35,561 nt of DNA, from positions 1 through 35,561 of the forward strand of contig CACYNH010000026.1 in NCBI GenBank assembly GCA_902775735.1, written 5' to 3'. Every line of letters begins with the position of its first letter. The first letter of the stretch is position 1. The notes under the pieces are model-generated. The model was not told where the DNA came from and ran no database searches. It saw only the letters and a list, made by a program, of their open reading frames with translations. The DNA is from an uncultured Erysipelotrichaceae bacterium. Lineage in GTDB: Bacteria > Bacillota_I > Bacilli_A > Erysipelotrichales > Erysipelotrichaceae. Position numbers and translations under genes: made by a program. Below are positions 14,892-23,457 of this stretch, in pieces.

Positions 14892-17800
14892 CTACTCCTT
14901 TTCCGACAGCAGAACCATCAGGTTTTCACGGGAGGCAAGAAGGATGGAAAGCGAAGTGCCGCAAAGATAGGCCGCCGCAAACAGCAGGATAATCAGGGGA
15001 CTGCCGATGAAGAATGACAGGATGAACGGCGGCAGGATGCCGGTCAGAGCAGCATAGGCCTGCTCAAGGAAGAAGATCATGAAGACTCTGAACCTGCCGG
15101 TGCCAAGTCCTTTCATGACGGCGAAGTCCATCCTTCTGCCGTTGATCATCAGCCATGAGATCAGGAATCCGGTGAGAATCGTGAACGCCATCAGCACCGG
15201 ATAAATCATTTCCGCAAAGGCGATGTGGCGTCTGAGGGTGCTCAGTGTCTCAAGGAATGAGGCGTCATTGATGAGGAAGCACGTCCTGTCGCGGGCGGGT
15301 TTGTTGACCTGACTGAAGCTGCTGCTTTCAAGGAAGTCCTTGAAGGCGGTCAGCTCTGAAGCGGATCTGAGCCGGAAGCGGCCGGATGTATAAATGGCCT
15401 CATAGCGCAGAGTGTGCCACATGTTTTCGGCATCCGGCTCTTCATAGAGGTTTTTAAGATCATAGCCCGCCGCCAGCGGAATATAGATATTGGCCTTGTC
15501 ACCGGATTGGGTGAAGGTTCCCGCAGCCAGAAGCTTTACCGGCAGATCGCCGGTGATGATCACAATTTCATCACCCAGCTGCCATCCGTGTTCGCTGAGC
15601 CATCTTTCCGGCATCAGGGCCGGGCAGGCCTGTTCCATCACATAACTGCCGGTTTCCGGGTCAAGGACACGGTCCTCGCCGATTTTCTTCATGTCCTGCG
15701 CCAGGAAGCTTTCATCATAACCGTCCAGCCACCGGATCACGGCAGGTTTGTAGAAGAAATCTTCCGCCGCTTCAACCGAATCGGTCAGGATCAGCCGGGG
15801 CTGCTTTCCGATCCATGCGGCTCTTGATTCCTGGCCGAATGAAGTTTCCGCGAAAACCGGGATTTCATCCGCAAGCCAGTAGTGGTGATTGTTTTCGGAA
15901 ACATGAAACCATTCCAGATAGCCGCTCGTGTTCATCAGGCGCACAGTGCTTTCATGAATCAGCAGCGAACTGCTGTACTTGCCGTTGAGGCTGACAATGC
16001 TGCCGGTGATTTCCGTATTCTCATACAGTTCATCGAGGTCCTTCTGCCATCCGGATGCCATGGCGGAAAAACCGCACAGGAGAAGGCTGAGCACAAAGGT
16101 GATCAGGATGACGGCCCCGCTGCGGCTGCCGCCTCTTTCAAAAGCGATCATGCCATAGCGCAGTACGCCTTTTCCTTTTGTGCTGGTGGTGTCATCCGGC
16201 ACCTTCGTATTGATTCGGCCATGATCCGGTCTTCCTGCCCGCATTGCCAGGCGCAGGAAGAACAGGCTGAGCAGGACAGCCGAAACAAGAACCGCTGTGA
16301 TGCACAGCAGGGAAACCGGCAGAAGGGAAGGCGTGACGGTTTCAAGGCTTCTTGTCATGCCGACGGACGCTTCGGAGTATCTTGTGTCCATGGCGTAAAG
16401 GGAAGCCGTTCCGGCAACCGTCAGGGAAACAATCCGTTTCATCAGAAGACAGCCAGTCAGCGTTCCGGTCAGGGAACCGGCCAGAACAATGGTGAGCATG
16501 CCCGCCAGCATCCATACCGCCGTGTCTGATTTCTTCAGGCCCAGACGGTAAAGCGTATCGATCGTTTCCCGCTGTCTGTAAATATAAAGGAAAGCGAACA
16601 GGACAAGAACCGCCAGCGCTCCGAAGGAACTGATCAGGGTCATGATCAGGGCTGTCGTCTGCAGCGCCCTGACCGGCTGGCTGTTGGTTTCATATCCCTG
16701 GTCATAGACGGTCAGACGGACCTGGTCCGGAAGCAGGGGACGGATCTCTTCCGCCGCGCTTCTGGCTTTTTCGTTGTCGAAAAGAATGGTGCCGAGCAGA
16801 TAGCCGAAGAACGGGGAAGGGGACTCCATTGAACCCTGGATGAACACTTCGCCCTGATAGTCATTGTTTTCAGCGGTAATGCCGGTGACGGTATATACCT
16901 CTTCCGCTGACACGTCTGTATAGCGGTAAAGGGAATCATTTTCACTTGTCAGGATGCGCAGCGGCAGAGTGCCGCCGGCGGAAAGGGCAAGCTGATCCGC
17001 CAGCGTATGGTCAATGACGCAGGCATGATCTTCGCCTTCCTGCGGGAAGCGTCCTTCGGCCAGTACCAGCCATCCCTGGTGGAACGGCTCAAGAAGGGTG
17101 ATGTCCTTTGAAAAAGACACATTGAGATAATTGTTGGCGTAGCGGTAGTTCCGCGCATAGCGGCCGAAGACAGTATTTTCAATCTCGCTTCTCTCCATGC
17201 CGGTGACATCAAGCCATGGCTGATCCTCATCATCGCTGAACTCGCGCAGTTCAAAGACAAGGTTGGAGGTGCCGGCATCGACAAAGCTGCCGTGGACCGC
17301 ATATTTTTTTGATTCATCAGGCTCAAAGCCCGTCATGCCTGTTTTCAGGCGGATCAGGATTCTTCTTTCTTCTTTTCTTGAATAAAGAGCGTCAGAGAAG
17401 ATGCCGGTATACTCAGAGACAGCCATGAACTGCTGTGCCCATGTGCCTTCATCAGGATCATAAAGATAGCGGGGCAGATTCTCATCATCGAGATCGACAG
17501 GTCCGCTGTAGCGGGCTTCACTGCGGCCGCGGAAAGTGTCATAAATCAGATAATCCTGAGGCAGATCCTCATAGCTGACCTGAATTTCAACGTAACGGTC
17601 ATCCTGACGGTCCGATGCAGTGTAGAGATCTTTGTTTCGGTCATAGACAAAGCGGAGCAGCAGCTGCACATTGCCATGGTCGTAAATCGTCAGAGCGCCT
17701 GTATGTTTGTCTTCAACGGTGCACACTTCCGGCAGCTCAGGTTCTTCTTCCAGAGGAACAGCAGTCAGGGTGCTTTCCAGAGGGTGCAGGGAAGTCATGA

Positions 17801-18173
17801 TCAGCACGCCGTAATCTTTATAGGGAATTGTTGATTTATAGCGCTTGAAGCCTTCCGTAAAGCCGGGAGCTGTCTGTTTCTTTTCAGCTGCACTCACGCC
17901 GTCGGTTTCAAGGAAAACGGAAGGATCGATGGCATCGTAAGCCGCCCGTGCCTCTTCGTCAGGGAAAGTCTCATCAGGATAGTCGGAGCCGATATACTCA
18001 AGGCGGCCGACGGTCCGGTAGGTATCGCGGAAAGAGGCGAGAGTCGCCCCGGCGGTCGCATAGACGCCGGCGCCAATGCTCAGAAGCAGCGACAAAAGAG
18101 CCGTGAGCAGGAAGAAAAGGCTGCACAGCTTCTTTGAACGCAGGATTGATCTGATGCCTGAGCGGATAATCAT
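14892..18173 (-). CDS. FtsX-like ABC transporter permease, two-module
   Basis: Large permease of 1093 aa. Order: first helix (about 17-40), a large extracytoplasmic domain (about 41-500), three helices (about 506-535, 545-575 and 620-650), a second leading helix (about 685-705) and second ectodomain (about 706-985), then three helices (about 990-1010, 1030-1055 and 1060-1085). This is the doubled FtsX arrangement found in Firmicute exporters paired with MacB-type ATPases. The big ectodomains are not related to anything I recognise. No two-component system, as with BceAB, is next to it. The start is at 18173; no ribosome-binding site is visible and a perfect -10 box lies only 6 bases upstream, so the mRNA may be leaderless. 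Confidence 0.88.
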   Translation of the reverse strand: MIIRSGIRSILRSKKLCSLFFLLTALLSLLLSIGAGVYATAGATLASFRDTYRTVGRLEYIGSDYPDETFPDEEARAAYDAIDPSVFLETDGVSAAEKKQTAPGFTEGFKRYKSTIPYKDYGVLIMTSLHPLESTLTAVPLEEEPELPEVCTVEDKHTGALTIYDHGNVQLLLRFVYDRNKDLYTASDRQDDRYVEIQVSYEDLPQDYLIYDTFRGRSEARYSGPVDLDDENLPRYLYDPDEGTWAQQFMAVSEYTGIFSDALYSRKEERRILIRLKTGMTGFEPDESKKYAVHGSFVDAGTSNLVFELREFSDDEDQPWLDVTGMERSEIENTVFGRYARNYRYANNYLNVSFSKDITLLEPFHQGWLVLAEGRFPQEGEDHACVIDHTLADQLALSAGGTLPLRILTSENDSLYRYTDVSAEEVYTVTGITAENNDYQGEVFIQGSMESPSPFFGYLLGTILFDNEKARSAAEEIRPLLPDQVRLTVYDQGYETNSQPVRALQTTALIMTLISSFGALAVLVLFAFLYIYRQRETIDTLYRLGLKKSDTAVWMLAGMLTIVLAGSLTGTLTGCLLMKRIVSLTVAGTASLYAMDTRYSEASVGMTRSLETVTPSLLPVSLLCITAVLVSAVLLSLFFLRLAMRAGRPDHGRINTKVPDDTTSTKGKGVLRYGMIAFERGGSRSGAVILITFVLSLLLCGFSAMASGWQKDLDELYENTEITGSIVSLNGKYSSSLLIHESTVRLMNTSGYLEWFHVSENNHHYWLADEIPVFAETSFGQESRAAWIGKQPRLILTDSVEAAEDFFYKPAVIRWLDGYDESFLAQDMKKIGEDRVLDPETGSYVMEQACPALMPERWLSEHGWQLGDEIVIITGDLPVKLLAAGTFTQSGDKANIYIPLAAGYDLKNLYEEPDAENMWHTLRYEAIYTSGRFRLRSASELTAFKDFLESSSFSQVNKPARDRTCFLINDASFLETLSTLRRHIAFAEMIYPVLMAFTILTGFLISWLMINGRRMDFAVMKGLGTGRFRVFMIFFLEQAYAALTGILPPFILSFFIGSPLIILLFAAAYLCGTSLSILLASRENLMVLLSEKE

Positions 18174-18179
18174 GTTCTC

Positions 18180-18185
18180 ATTATA
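18180..18185 (-). promoter_or_regulatory. -10 box immediately upstream of the ABC permease start
   Basis: The minus strand reads TATAAT then GAGAAC then ATG. A transcript from this -10 would begin at or within a few bases of the start codon. No convincing -35 is seen. Confidence 0.5.
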
Positions 18186-18227
18186 TAGTTTGATAAAGCA
18201 TGGCGGGGGAGAAACTCACAGGAAAAG

Positions 18228-18256
18228 TTACCGAAAGCACTGTTTTGTATTATACT
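18228..18256 (+). promoter_or_regulatory. Candidate glnS promoter
   Basis: TATACT (18251-18256) with a weak TTACCG (18228-18233) at 17 bases. The leader to the glnS start is about 35 bases, too short for a T-box. Confidence 0.45.
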
Positions 18257-18296
18257 TGTGTAGTTAACACAAATGATGAAACAGGAGAATTCACTT

Positions 18297-20033
18297 ATGG
18301 CTGATGAGAAGAAAGAAATGACTGAAGGTGAAGTCAGCGTCAACCGCAACTTCATCTACAACTTCATAGAGGAGGATATCGCACCGGGCGGACAGTTTGA
18401 AGGCATGACCGTTCATACCCGTTTCCCGCCGGAACCCAACGGATATCTTCATATCGGTCACTGCAAGGCACTGTGCATTGACTTCGGCATGGCTGAAAAA
18501 TTCGGCGGCATCTGCAATCTGCGTATGGACGACACCAACCCGGCAAAGGAAGATACCGAGTATGTCGACGCCATCCAGCAGGACATTCACTGGCTCGGTT
18601 TTGACTGGGGTGACAGATTCTATTACGGTTCCGACTATTTTGAGAAGGACTATGAATATGCCATCGAACTGATCAAAAAGGGACTGGCCTATGTCTGCGA
18701 ACTGTCCCCGGAAGAATTCCGCGAATACAGAGGCGACACCTCCACACCGGCAAGATCCCCTTACCGCGACAGACCGGTTGAAGAGAACCTCCGCCTGTTT
18801 GAAATGATGAAGAACGGCGAAGTGGAAGAGGGAAAGATGACCCTCAGAGCGAAGATTGACCTTGCCAGCGGCAACTTCAACATGCGCGACCCGGTCATCT
18901 ACCGCATCCGCTATATCAACCATCACCGCCAGGGCACAAAGTGGTGCATCTTCCCGATGTATGACTTTGCCCATCCGATCCAGGACGCCCTGGAAGGAAT
19001 CACACATTCCCTGTGCTCTCTGGAATACGAGGATCACAGACCCCTCTACAACTGGGTGGTTGAGAATGTTTCCATTCCTTTCCACAAGCCCAGACAGATC
19101 GAGTTTGCCCGCCTTGGCATCGACCACACCGTCATGTCCAAGAGAAAGCTCAGACAGCTCGTCGAGGAAGGCTATGTGTCCGGCTGGGACGATCCGAGAA
19201 TGCCGACGCTGTGCGGCCTGAGAAGAAGAGGCTACACCGCCGCTTCCATCCGCAATTTCTGCGAGTCCATCGGCGTTGCCAAGAGCTCCAACACCATCGA
19301 GTTCAGGGAACTGGAAAGATGCCTGCGCGATGACCTCAACGCGACAGCCGAAAGAACCATGGCGGTTCTTCATCCGGTGAAGCTGACAGTCACCAATTAT
19401 CCGGAAGGACAGTCCGAGACATTCGAAGTCGAAAACAATCCGACCGATCCTTCACAGGGCACACATACCATCACCTTCAGCCGCCATCTCTGGATTGAAG
19501 AGGATGACTTCCTTGAAACACCGATCCCCAAATACAAGAGAATGTATCCGGGCAATGAGGTCCGTCTCAAGGGCGCTTACCTGGTCACCTGCACCGGCTG
19601 CGTGAAGGATGAAAACGGCAAAGTCACCGAAGTGCTCTGCGAATATGACCCGCTTTCAAGGGGCGGCGATCCGGCTGACGGCCGCAAGGTCAAGGGCGCC
19701 ACGATCCACTGGGTCGACCAGGAGAACTGCCTTGACGCTGAAGTCAGACTGTATGACAACCTGTTCACCGATCCCAACCCGGACGGACCGGACAAGAACT
19801 TCCTGGAAGCTCTCAATCCGGAAAGCCTGACCGTCCTCACCGGCTGCAAAGTTGAAAAGTCGATGCAGGAAGTTGCCGAGGAATTCGATACCCGCGAAAA
19901 CAGAACCGGCACCAACGCGCCGACATTCCAGTTCATGCGGATCGGCTTCTTCTGCCTTGACAACAAGGATTCCCGCGCCGATCATCTCGTCTTCAACAGA
20001 AGCGTCCTGCTCCGTGACGGTTTCAAAAAGTAA
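18297..20033 (+). CDS. glnS: Glutamine--tRNA ligase
   Basis: Class I aminoacyl-tRNA synthetase that charges tRNA-Gln with glutamine in the cytosol, 578 aa, slightly longer than the E. coli enzyme. Seen: FPPEPNGYLHIGHCKA with the HIGH motif at 52-55, RMDDTNPAKE, the KMSKS equivalent VMSKRKL at about 279-285, and a full C-terminal anticodon-binding beta-barrel half ending in RADHLVFNRSVLLRDG. This distinguishes it from GltX. The N-terminus has a short charged extension. The start at 18297 follows AGGAG; an in-frame ATG at 18273 overlaps the ribosome-binding region. Many Firmicutes lack GlnRS and use GatCAB transamidation, so its presence is of taxonomic use. Confidence 0.97.
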   Translation: MADEKKEMTEGEVSVNRNFIYNFIEEDIAPGGQFEGMTVHTRFPPEPNGYLHIGHCKALCIDFGMAEKFGGICNLRMDDTNPAKEDTEYVDAIQQDIHWLGFDWGDRFYYGSDYFEKDYEYAIELIKKGLAYVCELSPEEFREYRGDTSTPARSPYRDRPVEENLRLFEMMKNGEVEEGKMTLRAKIDLASGNFNMRDPVIYRIRYINHHRQGTKWCIFPMYDFAHPIQDALEGITHSLCSLEYEDHRPLYNWVVENVSIPFHKPRQIEFARLGIDHTVMSKRKLRQLVEEGYVSGWDDPRMPTLCGLRRRGYTAASIRNFCESIGVAKSSNTIEFRELERCLRDDLNATAERTMAVLHPVKLTVTNYPEGQSETFEVENNPTDPSQGTHTITFSRHLWIEEDDFLETPIPKYKRMYPGNEVRLKGAYLVTCTGCVKDENGKVTEVLCEYDPLSRGGDPADGRKVKGATIHWVDQENCLDAEVRLYDNLFTDPNPDGPDKNFLEALNPESLTVLTGCKVEKSMQEVAEEFDTRENRTGTNAPTFQFMRIGFFCLDNKDSRADHLVFNRSVLLRDGFKK

Positions 20034-20042
20034 GAGAATTTA

Positions 20043-20094
20043 AAAAGGAAGCTCTGATCTGAACATTTCCGTTCAGAATTCAGAGCTTCCTTTT
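20043..20094. terminator. Bidirectional terminator between glnS and the first IIB gene
   Basis: A long hairpin pairs AAAAGGAAGCTCTGA with its complement near 20078-20094, continued by an inner TCTGAAC/GTTCAGA stem with a 2-base bulge. It has Ts on one side and As on the other, and it touches the stop of the convergent IIB gene. Confidence 0.88.
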
Positions 20095-20401
20095 ATTTCT
20101 TCATGATTTCTTCGGCCAGCGCCAGAGCCCCCGCGCCATCCATGAGGCCATAGGTGCGCATCGGAATATCGGCGATGGGTGTGCCGGGATTTCTCTTTCT
20201 CATATTTTCCAGTTCATAGCGGACCTGGGGCCCGATCAGAACCGCGTCGGCTGTGGGTGCATAAAGAGATTCCTCGCTCAGGGCATATGCGGCGATGGAA
20301 TAATCCTTGCCCTGGGCTTCTGCCGCTTTCTGCATCTTGCGGACCATGCTGGAAGTGGACATTCCAAGCCCGCAGAACAGTACAATCGTTTTTTCTGCCA
20401 T
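20093..20401 (-). CDS. PTS lactose/cellobiose-type IIB component
   Basis: Cytosolic phosphocarrier of 102 aa that passes phosphate from IIA to the incoming sugar through a cysteine. Seen: the active-site loop LFCGLGMSTSSMVRKM with Cys10, the IIB strand ADAVLIGPQVRYELENM, and the closing PMRTYGLMDGAGAL typical of chitobiose/cellobiose/lichenan IIB. It is highly similar to the second IIB gene 170 bases upstream. No IIA or IIC gene is present here, so the transporter must be encoded elsewhere or this is a regulatory IIB. GGGAGGG lies before the ATG. It has its own promoter and terminator. Confidence 0.93.
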   Translation of the reverse strand: MAEKTIVLFCGLGMSTSSMVRKMQKAAEAQGKDYSIAAYALSEESLYAPTADAVLIGPQVRYELENMRKRNPGTPIADIPMRTYGLMDGAGALALAEEIMKK

Positions 20402-20419
20402 TTCAAACCCTCCCGCACA

Positions 20420-20428
20420 ATTGTATCA
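20420..20428 (-). promoter_or_regulatory. Extended -10 promoter of the downstream IIB gene
   Basis: The minus strand reads TG-A-TACAAT about 20 bases before the start codon. No clear -35 is visible. Confidence 0.5.
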
Positions 20429-20475
20429 CCCAAAAATCGGATCGCCTGCAGATATTCTTAACAAAATCCTGACGG

Positions 20476-20492
20476 TTGAACTCCCGGTTCAA
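20476..20492. promoter_or_regulatory. Perfect inverted repeat, candidate operator
   Basis: TTGAAC-TCCCG-GTTCAA is a 6-5-6 perfect inverted repeat about 50 bases upstream of the -10 of the IIB gene at 20093-20401. It has no T tract and lies outside the terminator of the other IIB gene, so an operator is more likely than a terminator. Confidence 0.4.
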
Positions 20493-20539
20493 TGACATTC
20501 CGGGAAATGGCGGATATACTCAAACCGGCAGACATAATG

Positions 20540-20563
20540 AAAAGGGATTTTGCAATCCCCTTT
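20540..20563 (-). terminator. Terminator of the upstream IIB gene
   Basis: On the minus strand AAAGGGGATT pairs with AATCCCTTT (one bulged G, loop GCAA), ending in TTTT, just past the stop at 20573. Confidence 0.8.
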
Positions 20564-20572
20564 GTTTCCGGC

Positions 20573-20890
20573 TTATTTGACGCCTTCAGCCATTGCCTTT
20601 TCGGCCAGCTCAAGAGCTCCCTTGCCATCCATCAGACCATAAGTGCGCATCGGGATGTCGGTGATGATCTTGTCCGGGTTTCTCTTTCTCATGTTGTTGA
20701 GTTCGAAGCGGACCTGGGGACCGATCAGGATGACATCAGCCATCGGAGCGAACTTGGATTCTTCAGACAGGGCGTGGGCGTGGATTTCATAATCCTTTCC
20801 CTGAGCCGCGGCGACTTCCTTCATCTTGTTGACGAGAAGGGAAGTGGACATGCCGGCACCGCAGAATAAAATGATTGTTTTGTCAGCCAT
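20573..20890 (-). CDS. PTS lactose/cellobiose-type IIB component (second copy)
   Basis: Phosphocarrier of 105 aa, a paralogue of the neighbour at 20093-20401. Same active-site loop LFCGAGMSTSLLVNKM with Cys10, same HALSEESKFAPMADVILIGPQVRFELNNMRKRNP core and the same PMRTYGLMDGKGAL end, plus a short AEGVK tail. AGGAGGT precedes the ATG. It has its own near-consensus promoter and terminator, so the two copies can be expressed independently. No IIA or IIC gene is nearby. pgi lies just upstream on the same strand, separated by a terminator. Confidence 0.94.
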   Translation of the reverse strand: MADKTIILFCGAGMSTSLLVNKMKEVAAAQGKDYEIHAHALSEESKFAPMADVILIGPQVRFELNNMRKRNPDKIITDIPMRTYGLMDGKGALELAEKAMAEGVK

Positions 20891-20910
20891 GGAAAATACC
20901 TCCTGTCTGC

Positions 20911-20948
20911 ATTATGCCCTGTATATGATGAAAAATCAAAGCATATAC
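20911..20948 (-). promoter_or_regulatory. Promoter and inverted repeat of the second IIB gene
   Basis: On the minus strand TTGATT (complement of 20934-20939) and CATAAT (complement of 20911-20916) are exactly 17 bases apart. A perfect inverted repeat GTATATG-n14-CATATAC (20921-20948) spans the spacer and -35, a plausible operator. Confidence 0.6.
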
Positions 20949-20987
20949 ATGACATTTTCGTTTAATGTTTTTTCCGGCTTTCCATCA

Positions 20988-21012
20988 GAAAAGAGGGACC
21001 GTGAGGCCCCTC
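20988..21012 (-). terminator. Terminator of pgi
   Basis: On the minus strand GAGGGGCC pairs with GGTCCCTC (one G-U pair, loop TCAC), followed by TTTT. Confidence 0.8.
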
Positions 21013-21029
21013 GGAGAATGCTTTGAAGA

Positions 21030-22610
21030 TCAGATGTTGAGCAGCGCGCTGTATTCAGCCAGGGCGCCGTCTGTGTCGTGGGCGAGAACCTTCTTGGCGA
21101 GAACTTTGCCGAGCTGGACGCCTTCCTGGTCGAAGCTGTTGACGTTCCATGCGAAGCCCTGGAACATGACCTTGTTTTCGAAGTGCGCAAGCAGTGCGCC
21201 GAGTGTTCTCGGTGTGAGCTGGTCGCCGATGATGATGCTGGAAGGACGGCCGCCGTCGAACTTCTTGTTCAGGTTTGTGTCATCCTTGCCGCAGGCGAAC
21301 GCGACGATCTGGGCAGCGACGTTGGCGCTGAGCTTCTGCTGGCTTGTGGAACCCTGGATGTCGACATCGGAGCCGATCTGGGAGTTTCTGAAGCCGATGA
21401 ACTGCATCGGAACAATGTTCTTGCCCTGGTGCAGGAGCTGGTAGAAGGAGTGCTGGCCGTTTGTGCCCGGCTCACCGAAGATGATCGGTCCTGTCGGATA
21501 GTCAACAGGTTCGCCGAAACGGTTGACGGACTTGCCGTTGGATTCCATGTCGAGCTGCTGCAGGTGGGCAGGGAATCTTGCCAGTGCCTGTGAATAAGGC
21601 AGAACAGCTGTGTTCTCGAAACCGAGGACATTGCGCTCATAGACGCCGATCAGGGCATCGAGCAGGGCTGCGTTTTTGAAGATGTCCTTTTCTTTGGACA
21701 GCTTGTCTGTTTCAGCCGCGCCTTCCAGGAAATCAGCGAAGACTTCAGGACCGAACGCCAGGGAGAGAACCGCACCGCCGACTGCGGAAGAGGAAGAGTA
21801 ACGGCCGCCGATGTAGTCGTCCATGAAGAACGCGTCGAGGTAGCCTTCATTCTTCGCAAGAGGCGATGTTTCGCTGGTGACAGCGACCATATGCTTGCCC
21901 GGGTCAAGACCTGCTTCCTGCAGGGCGTTCTTGACGAAGGACTCATTTGTCAGTGTTTCCAGTGTTGTGCCGGACTTGGAGACCAGAACGAACAGGGAAT
22001 GCTTGACATCGATGTTGGAGAGGACGCCTGCAGCGTCATCCGGATCGACGTTGGAGATGAACGCGGCGTTCATCTTCAGTTTGCCGTTCTTCTTTGCCCA
22101 GTTTTCCAGAGCGATGTAAATGGCGCGGGGACCCAGGTCAGATCCGCCGATACCGATCTGTACGACTGTTGTGAACTTTTCGCCGTCCGCGTTTGTGATT
22201 TCGCCGCTGTGGACTTTCTTTGCGAACTCGGCGATTCTTGTCTGCTGCTTGACATAGAATTCACGCTTGTTGACGCCGTCAGCGATGACGTCTTCGCCGA
22301 GCTGGCCTCTGCACAGTTGGTGGAGAACCAGACGCTTTTCACCGGTGTTGACGACTTCGCCGTTGTAGAGGGCGGCGAACTTGTCGAGCAGTTCCTGCTC
22401 TTCCGCCAGTTTCGCGAGCGCTTTGAGGATGTCATCATCCACAGCTTTGGCGGCGTAGTTGAAGACGAGACCTTCAGCCATCGGGACTGAATAGTTCTTG
22501 ACACGGGCGGCACCGTTTTCACCGGCCATTACCGCCGGCAGATCAACGCGTGCGAGGGATTCAAGTTCCTTATACGAAGCGAGCGTATCAAGGTTTTTCC
22601 AATTAGTCAT
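21030..22610 (-). CDS. pgi: Glucose-6-phosphate isomerase
   Basis: Cytosolic glycolytic enzyme of 526 aa that interconverts glucose-6-phosphate and fructose-6-phosphate. Seen: VVQIGIGGSDLGPRAIY, the sugar-phosphate-binding SKSGTTLET segment, the PGI signature region DDYIGGRYSSSSAVGG, LQQLDMESNGKSV, and the catalytic Glu/His segment GEPGTNGQHSFYQLLHQG. The last Lys-containing signature, AWNVNSFDQEGVQLGK, lies near the C-terminus. Length fits the bacterial 520-550 aa group. ACAGGAGGAAAACA precedes the ATG. Codon use is strongly biased, as expected for high expression, and this explains long open frames on the opposite strand. Confidence 0.97.
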   Translation of the reverse strand: MTNWKNLDTLASYKELESLARVDLPAVMAGENGAARVKNYSVPMAEGLVFNYAAKAVDDDILKALAKLAEEQELLDKFAALYNGEVVNTGEKRLVLHQLCRGQLGEDVIADGVNKREFYVKQQTRIAEFAKKVHSGEITNADGEKFTTVVQIGIGGSDLGPRAIYIALENWAKKNGKLKMNAAFISNVDPDDAAGVLSNIDVKHSLFVLVSKSGTTLETLTNESFVKNALQEAGLDPGKHMVAVTSETSPLAKNEGYLDAFFMDDYIGGRYSSSSAVGGAVLSLAFGPEVFADFLEGAAETDKLSKEKDIFKNAALLDALIGVYERNVLGFENTAVLPYSQALARFPAHLQQLDMESNGKSVNRFGEPVDYPTGPIIFGEPGTNGQHSFYQLLHQGKNIVPMQFIGFRNSQIGSDVDIQGSTSQQKLSANVAAQIVAFACGKDDTNLNKKFDGGRPSSIIIGDQLTPRTLGALLAHFENKVMFQGFAWNVNSFDQEGVQLGKVLAKKVLAHDTDGALAEYSALLNI

Positions 22611-22673
22611 TGTTTTCCTCCTGTCAGTCTGACCGCTCTGAAAGAACGGACAGATAACCTTCCTTATGATTCA

Positions 22674-22702
22674 ATTTTATTACGGCAGGCACAAATTTCC
22701 AA
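22674..22702 (-). promoter_or_regulatory. pgi promoter
   Basis: On the minus strand TTGGAA (complement of 22697-22702) and TAAAAT (complement of 22674-22679) are 17 bases apart, about 65 bases upstream of the pgi start. Confidence 0.55.
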
Positions 22703-22803
22703 TAGTCAACAGTACCCTTAGCAGGCATGAAAGCCGCAAAAAGAGTTCATGAATCCTGCCTGACATGTATGATTACAGTATCCCCGCAAAGGAGGTGATG
22801 TTT

Positions 22804-23457
22804 GTGAGATACTACATTTCCGATCTTCATTTTTGTCACCGCTCTCTGATCAATGAAATGGATCACCGCGGTTTCGCTGATATTGACGCGATGAACACGT
22901 ATATGATTGAAAAGTGGAACGCGAAAGTCAGAAAGAATGACGAGACGGTCATTCTCGGCGATTTCGCTTTCGCTGACGGGAAAACCGCCAATGAGCTGCT
23001 GAAAAGCCTCAACGGAAAAAAGTTCCTGATCCGCGGCAACCACGACAGATATTTCCTTGACGACTCTTCCTTTGACACTTCCCTGCTGGGCTGGGTCCGC
23101 GATTATGCCGAGCTGCGCGACAACAAGCGCACGGTTGTGCTGAGCCATTATCCGATCATGTGCTACAACGGCCAGTACCGGGTTGACGAGGAAGGAAGGC
23201 CGAAGCGGTATATGCTGTACGGGCATGTGCACAATACCCGCGACGAGATTCTGGTCGACCGCATGATTCAGATGACCAGAAAGACAGAATTTCAGACAAG
23301 GGACGGCTCGCTCAGAACCATTCCGTGCGAAATGATCAACTGCTTCTGCATGTTTTCGGACTACACGCCGCTGAGCCTGGATGAGTGGATCGAAACCGAC
23401 AGGCTGCGCCGGCAAAAGATGCGGATGGAGGAGGAAAACGGATTAACTGCGGAGTAA
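22804..23457 (+). CDS. Calcineurin-like metallophosphoesterase
   Basis: Predicted cytosolic binuclear-metal phosphoesterase of 217 aa. All five family blocks are present: SDLHFCH near the N-terminus, GDFAF, GNHDRYF, LSHYPIMC and GHVHN. Length and sequence resemble small phage- or bacterial-type phosphohydrolases of unknown substrate. The start is set at GTG 22804 because AAGGAGG ends 8 bases before it. The in-frame ATG at 22798 is only 2 bases from that site and the next ATG upstream has no site. The C-terminal end is charged (RRQKMRMEEENG). The YgiQ gene follows 31 bases later. Confidence 0.88.
   Translation: MRYYISDLHFCHRSLINEMDHRGFADIDAMNTYMIEKWNAKVRKNDETVILGDFAFADGKTANELLKSLNGKKFLIRGNHDRYFLDDSSFDTSLLGWVRDYAELRDNKRTVVLSHYPIMCYNGQYRVDEEGRPKRYMLYGHVHNTRDEILVDRMIQMTRKTEFQTRDGSLRTIPCEMINCFCMFSDYTPLSLDEWIETDRLRRQKMRMEEENGLTAE

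Noticed and set aside
18200..18296. T-box leader before glnS
   Set aside because: The leader is too short and lacks the T-box sequence and specifier structure.
18291..19373. 360-residue open frame opposite glnS
   Set aside because: It is entirely antisense to a certain gene, has no ribosome-binding site or recognisable domain, and is explained by biased codon use.
21078..22490. Open frames on the plus strand opposite pgi (171 and 199 residues)
   Set aside because: Shadows of a highly biased housekeeping gene.
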